Positions 13,697-15,073 of a stretch of DNA of 15,073 nt are shown one piece after another. Within the stretch, counting starts at the first letter, position 1, and every line of letters starts with the position of its first letter. The position numbers and the translations under genes were made by a program. Below the pieces are notes generated by a model. The model was given only the letters and a program-made list of their open reading frames with translations. It ran no database searches and had not been told where the DNA came from. The DNA lies in the NCBI RefSeq assembly GCF_004138405.1, contig NZ_PRLL01000014.1:1-15073 (forward strand). Direction: 5' to 3'. The DNA is from Candidatus Nanosyncoccus nanoralicus (GTDB lineage Bacteria > Patescibacteriota > Saccharimonadia > Saccharimonadales > Saccharimonadaceae).

Positions 13697-15073
13697 TTAA
13701 TTCCCTTTTGGCGAGGCGAAGATGAGGCGAGCGAGGAAAGTTTGAGATTCGTTTGAGTCGAGTAGGCGAGGTCTAAAAGTTTGATCATAACTGGTTGGCG
13801 AAATACGTGTCTGAAGAAGTTTATTTTGGTCAAAATAATGAGTGAGGATGAGGCTACGAGTGGTGTCTGGCCAATAGATTTGATCAAAGAATAGATTACC
13901 GAGTCCGTAATAAATTGGTTTATTTTGGTAGAGCTCGTAGGTCTGTGGTTGGTGAGCAGAGGTACCAACCACTATATCGGCGCCAAGATCGATAAGATGT
14001 CGGAAGAACTCTTTTTGATTTTGTATTGGTTGGTCACAGGTTGGAAAAGCAACTGGCTGGTCAGGATAGGCATAACATTCAAAGAATTGAATATTAACAA
14101 TTGTGAATTTGTTTTCTGCTTTGGCGGAGGCGAGGTCTGCTTTAAATTGTTCTTCGGAGTAGGGGTTGGCTCCTGGTGAAGCTTCGGTGGCGAGCTGGCC
14201 GTTAGCGACGCTACTAGTCGAATGATTATAGGCGAGTAAGCGAATGGAGGAATTAAGGTCAAGGGGCTGTTTGACTTGTTCAAGATTTGCTCCACCGCCA
14301 ACCGTTTTAAGACCGAGTTCCCGATATTTGGCGAGAGTCTTTAAATTATTATCGGAGCCCGTGTCATTATTATGATTGCCGGTCAATTCTACGATATCTG
14401 TACCAATAGCGGTGATCGTATCAAGGCTACGCCAATCGGCGCAGAGAGTCATGGTTTGATAGCCGCCTTGACAGCCTTCCTTAAAACTAATTTCATTGCT
14501 GATATGAGTGAAGGTTTTGGATTTAAGAAAATCTGCGATGTATTCAGCGAAGAATCCACCATTATTTTCTTGATTAAGCTTATAGGTGAGACGACGAGTA
14601 AGGGCAGTGACGCCAGTCTCGGCGAATGAAACAATCTCTTTGGGCTGGTTCTTGGAAAAAAGTGGGGACAGTAAGTCATGAATTGTTCGGATTTTAGTAT
14701 TATCCGTAGTGGAAGAGGAGTCGATGCTCGTTATATGTAGAAGAGTGAAGCGGGCGCCAGACTGCTGATTGTCAAGATAGTATTGATTCTCGTAGCTAAG
14801 GAGCTTAGTGCTCGTATTAAGCTGATCGGGTGAGACTAGTCGGATTTGATTATTTGAGAGAAAGGTTGAGTCGCTAATTTGATCTGCAGTGATATTTTGA
14901 AGTGGGTTATAAAAATCTACGACTGGTAGTTCAATTTTAGCAATAAGGTAAGAATTTGTGTTGATCGGCAAATTATATGCTTGACTATCCTGGATCTTGA
15001 AATCAGAAAAATCTAATTGATTAGCTAGATGTTCACAGAGAGTATTGGCATCAAGGAAATTTAAATTTAATTG
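13697..15073 (-). CDS. CapA-family protein (poly-gamma-glutamate capsule / metallophosphatase-like), 5' end outside window
   Basis: The frame stays open to the window edge, so the N-terminus, where any signal peptide would be, is missing; 458 residues are visible. A TTG at 14971 is not needed as a start, because coding continues upstream in frame. The C-terminal 250 residues match the PGA_cap/CapA domain (PF09587). They show GTDIVELTGNHNNDTGSDN with the metal-site-like GNHNND, then TVGGGANL, LIDLGADIVVGTSAHQPQ and KPIYYGLGNLFFDQ. The usual HWG segment is replaced by NIQFFECYAYPD, a variant I recall from CPR and Chloroflexi members. CapA proteins belong to polyglutamate capsule systems, but many relatives have unknown envelope roles. 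The gene is probably co-transcribed with the serine-hydrolase-like gene downstream. Confidence 0.85.
   Translation of the reverse strand, partial: QLNLNFLDANTLCEHLANQLDFSDFKIQDSQAYNLPINTNSYLIAKIELPVVDFYNPLQNITADQISDSTFLSNNQIRLVSPDQLNTSTKLLSYENQYYLDNQQSGARFTLLHITSIDSSSTTDNTKIRTIHDLLSPLFSKNQPKEIVSFAETGVTALTRRLTYKLNQENNGGFFAEYIADFLKSKTFTHISNEISFKEGCQGGYQTMTLCADWRSLDTITAIGTDIVELTGNHNNDTGSDNNLKTLAKYRELGLKTVGGGANLEQVKQPLDLNSSIRLLAYNHSTSSVANGQLATEASPGANPYSEEQFKADLASAKAENKFTIVNIQFFECYAYPDQPVAFPTCDQPIQNQKEFFRHLIDLGADIVVGTSAHQPQTYELYQNKPIYYGLGNLFFDQIYWPDTTRSLILTHYFDQNKLLQTRISPTSYDQTFRPRLLDSNESQTFLARLIFASPKGN

Noticed and set aside
14969..14971. TTG as the start codon of the CapA-like gene
   Set aside because: The frame stays open to the window edge with plausible protein sequence upstream, and there is no ribosome binding site at this TTG.
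1..15073. Recoded TGA (as in Gracilibacteria or Absconditabacteria)
   Set aside because: All recognised genes are continuous with normal stops, and no in-frame TGA is needed inside any conserved protein.

Overview
The window reads as part of a small, streamlined, moderately AT-rich bacterial chromosome from the Patescibacteria/CPR, most likely Candidatus Saccharibacteria (TM7). The reasons are an arginine deiminase gene set beside core genes and a large repeat protein whose GT-x-WC region I associate with CPR genomes. A CPR-style pair of a CapA-like protein and a degenerate serine-hydrolase-like membrane protein adds to this. The lineage is inferred from protein style, without a database search. 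The standard genetic code fits: every recognised gene ends at a normal stop, and none needs TGA read as an amino acid.

Layout. Positions 1-688 (minus) hold the N-terminal half of an ArcD/YfcC-type transporter. Positions 793-3023 (minus) are arcB and arcA (catabolic ornithine carbamoyltransferase and arginine deiminase), ending in a strong hairpin terminator. Positions 3091-5325 (minus) are a 744-residue protein with about ten C-terminal repeats of 26 or 28 residues. Positions 5481-6493 (minus) are secE-nusG with their own promoter and terminator. A tRNA-Gln(CUG) and a zinc-ribbon hypothetical gene follow on the plus strand (6626-7414). A stomatin/slipin gene (minus) and a uracil-DNA-glycosylase-family gene (plus) diverge from one promoter region near 8200-8300. 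An ABC exporter gene and rarA form a minus-strand operon (11935-8899). Inorganic pyrophosphatase (12106-12639, plus) lies between two bidirectional control regions. The right end (12716-15073, minus) carries a CapA-family gene that is open at the window edge and a single-pass membrane protein resembling a class A beta-lactamase-type serine hydrolase without its catalytic motifs.

How the genes work together. ArcA and ArcB convert arginine to citrulline and then to ornithine plus carbamoyl phosphate, and the transporter would exchange arginine for ornithine. Carbamate kinase (arcC), which yields the ATP, is not in the window and could lie to the left. The transporter, arcA and the repeat-protein gene each have the same extended -10 element, TATGCTA(T/A)A(A/C)T, with no clear -35. 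The rest is housekeeping: transcription elongation and secretion (NusG, SecE), DNA maintenance (RarA, UDG-family protein), pyrophosphate removal and envelope functions.

Intergenic regions are short. Four long perfect palindromes with A-rich left arms and T-rich right arms act as terminators, and most can work in both directions.
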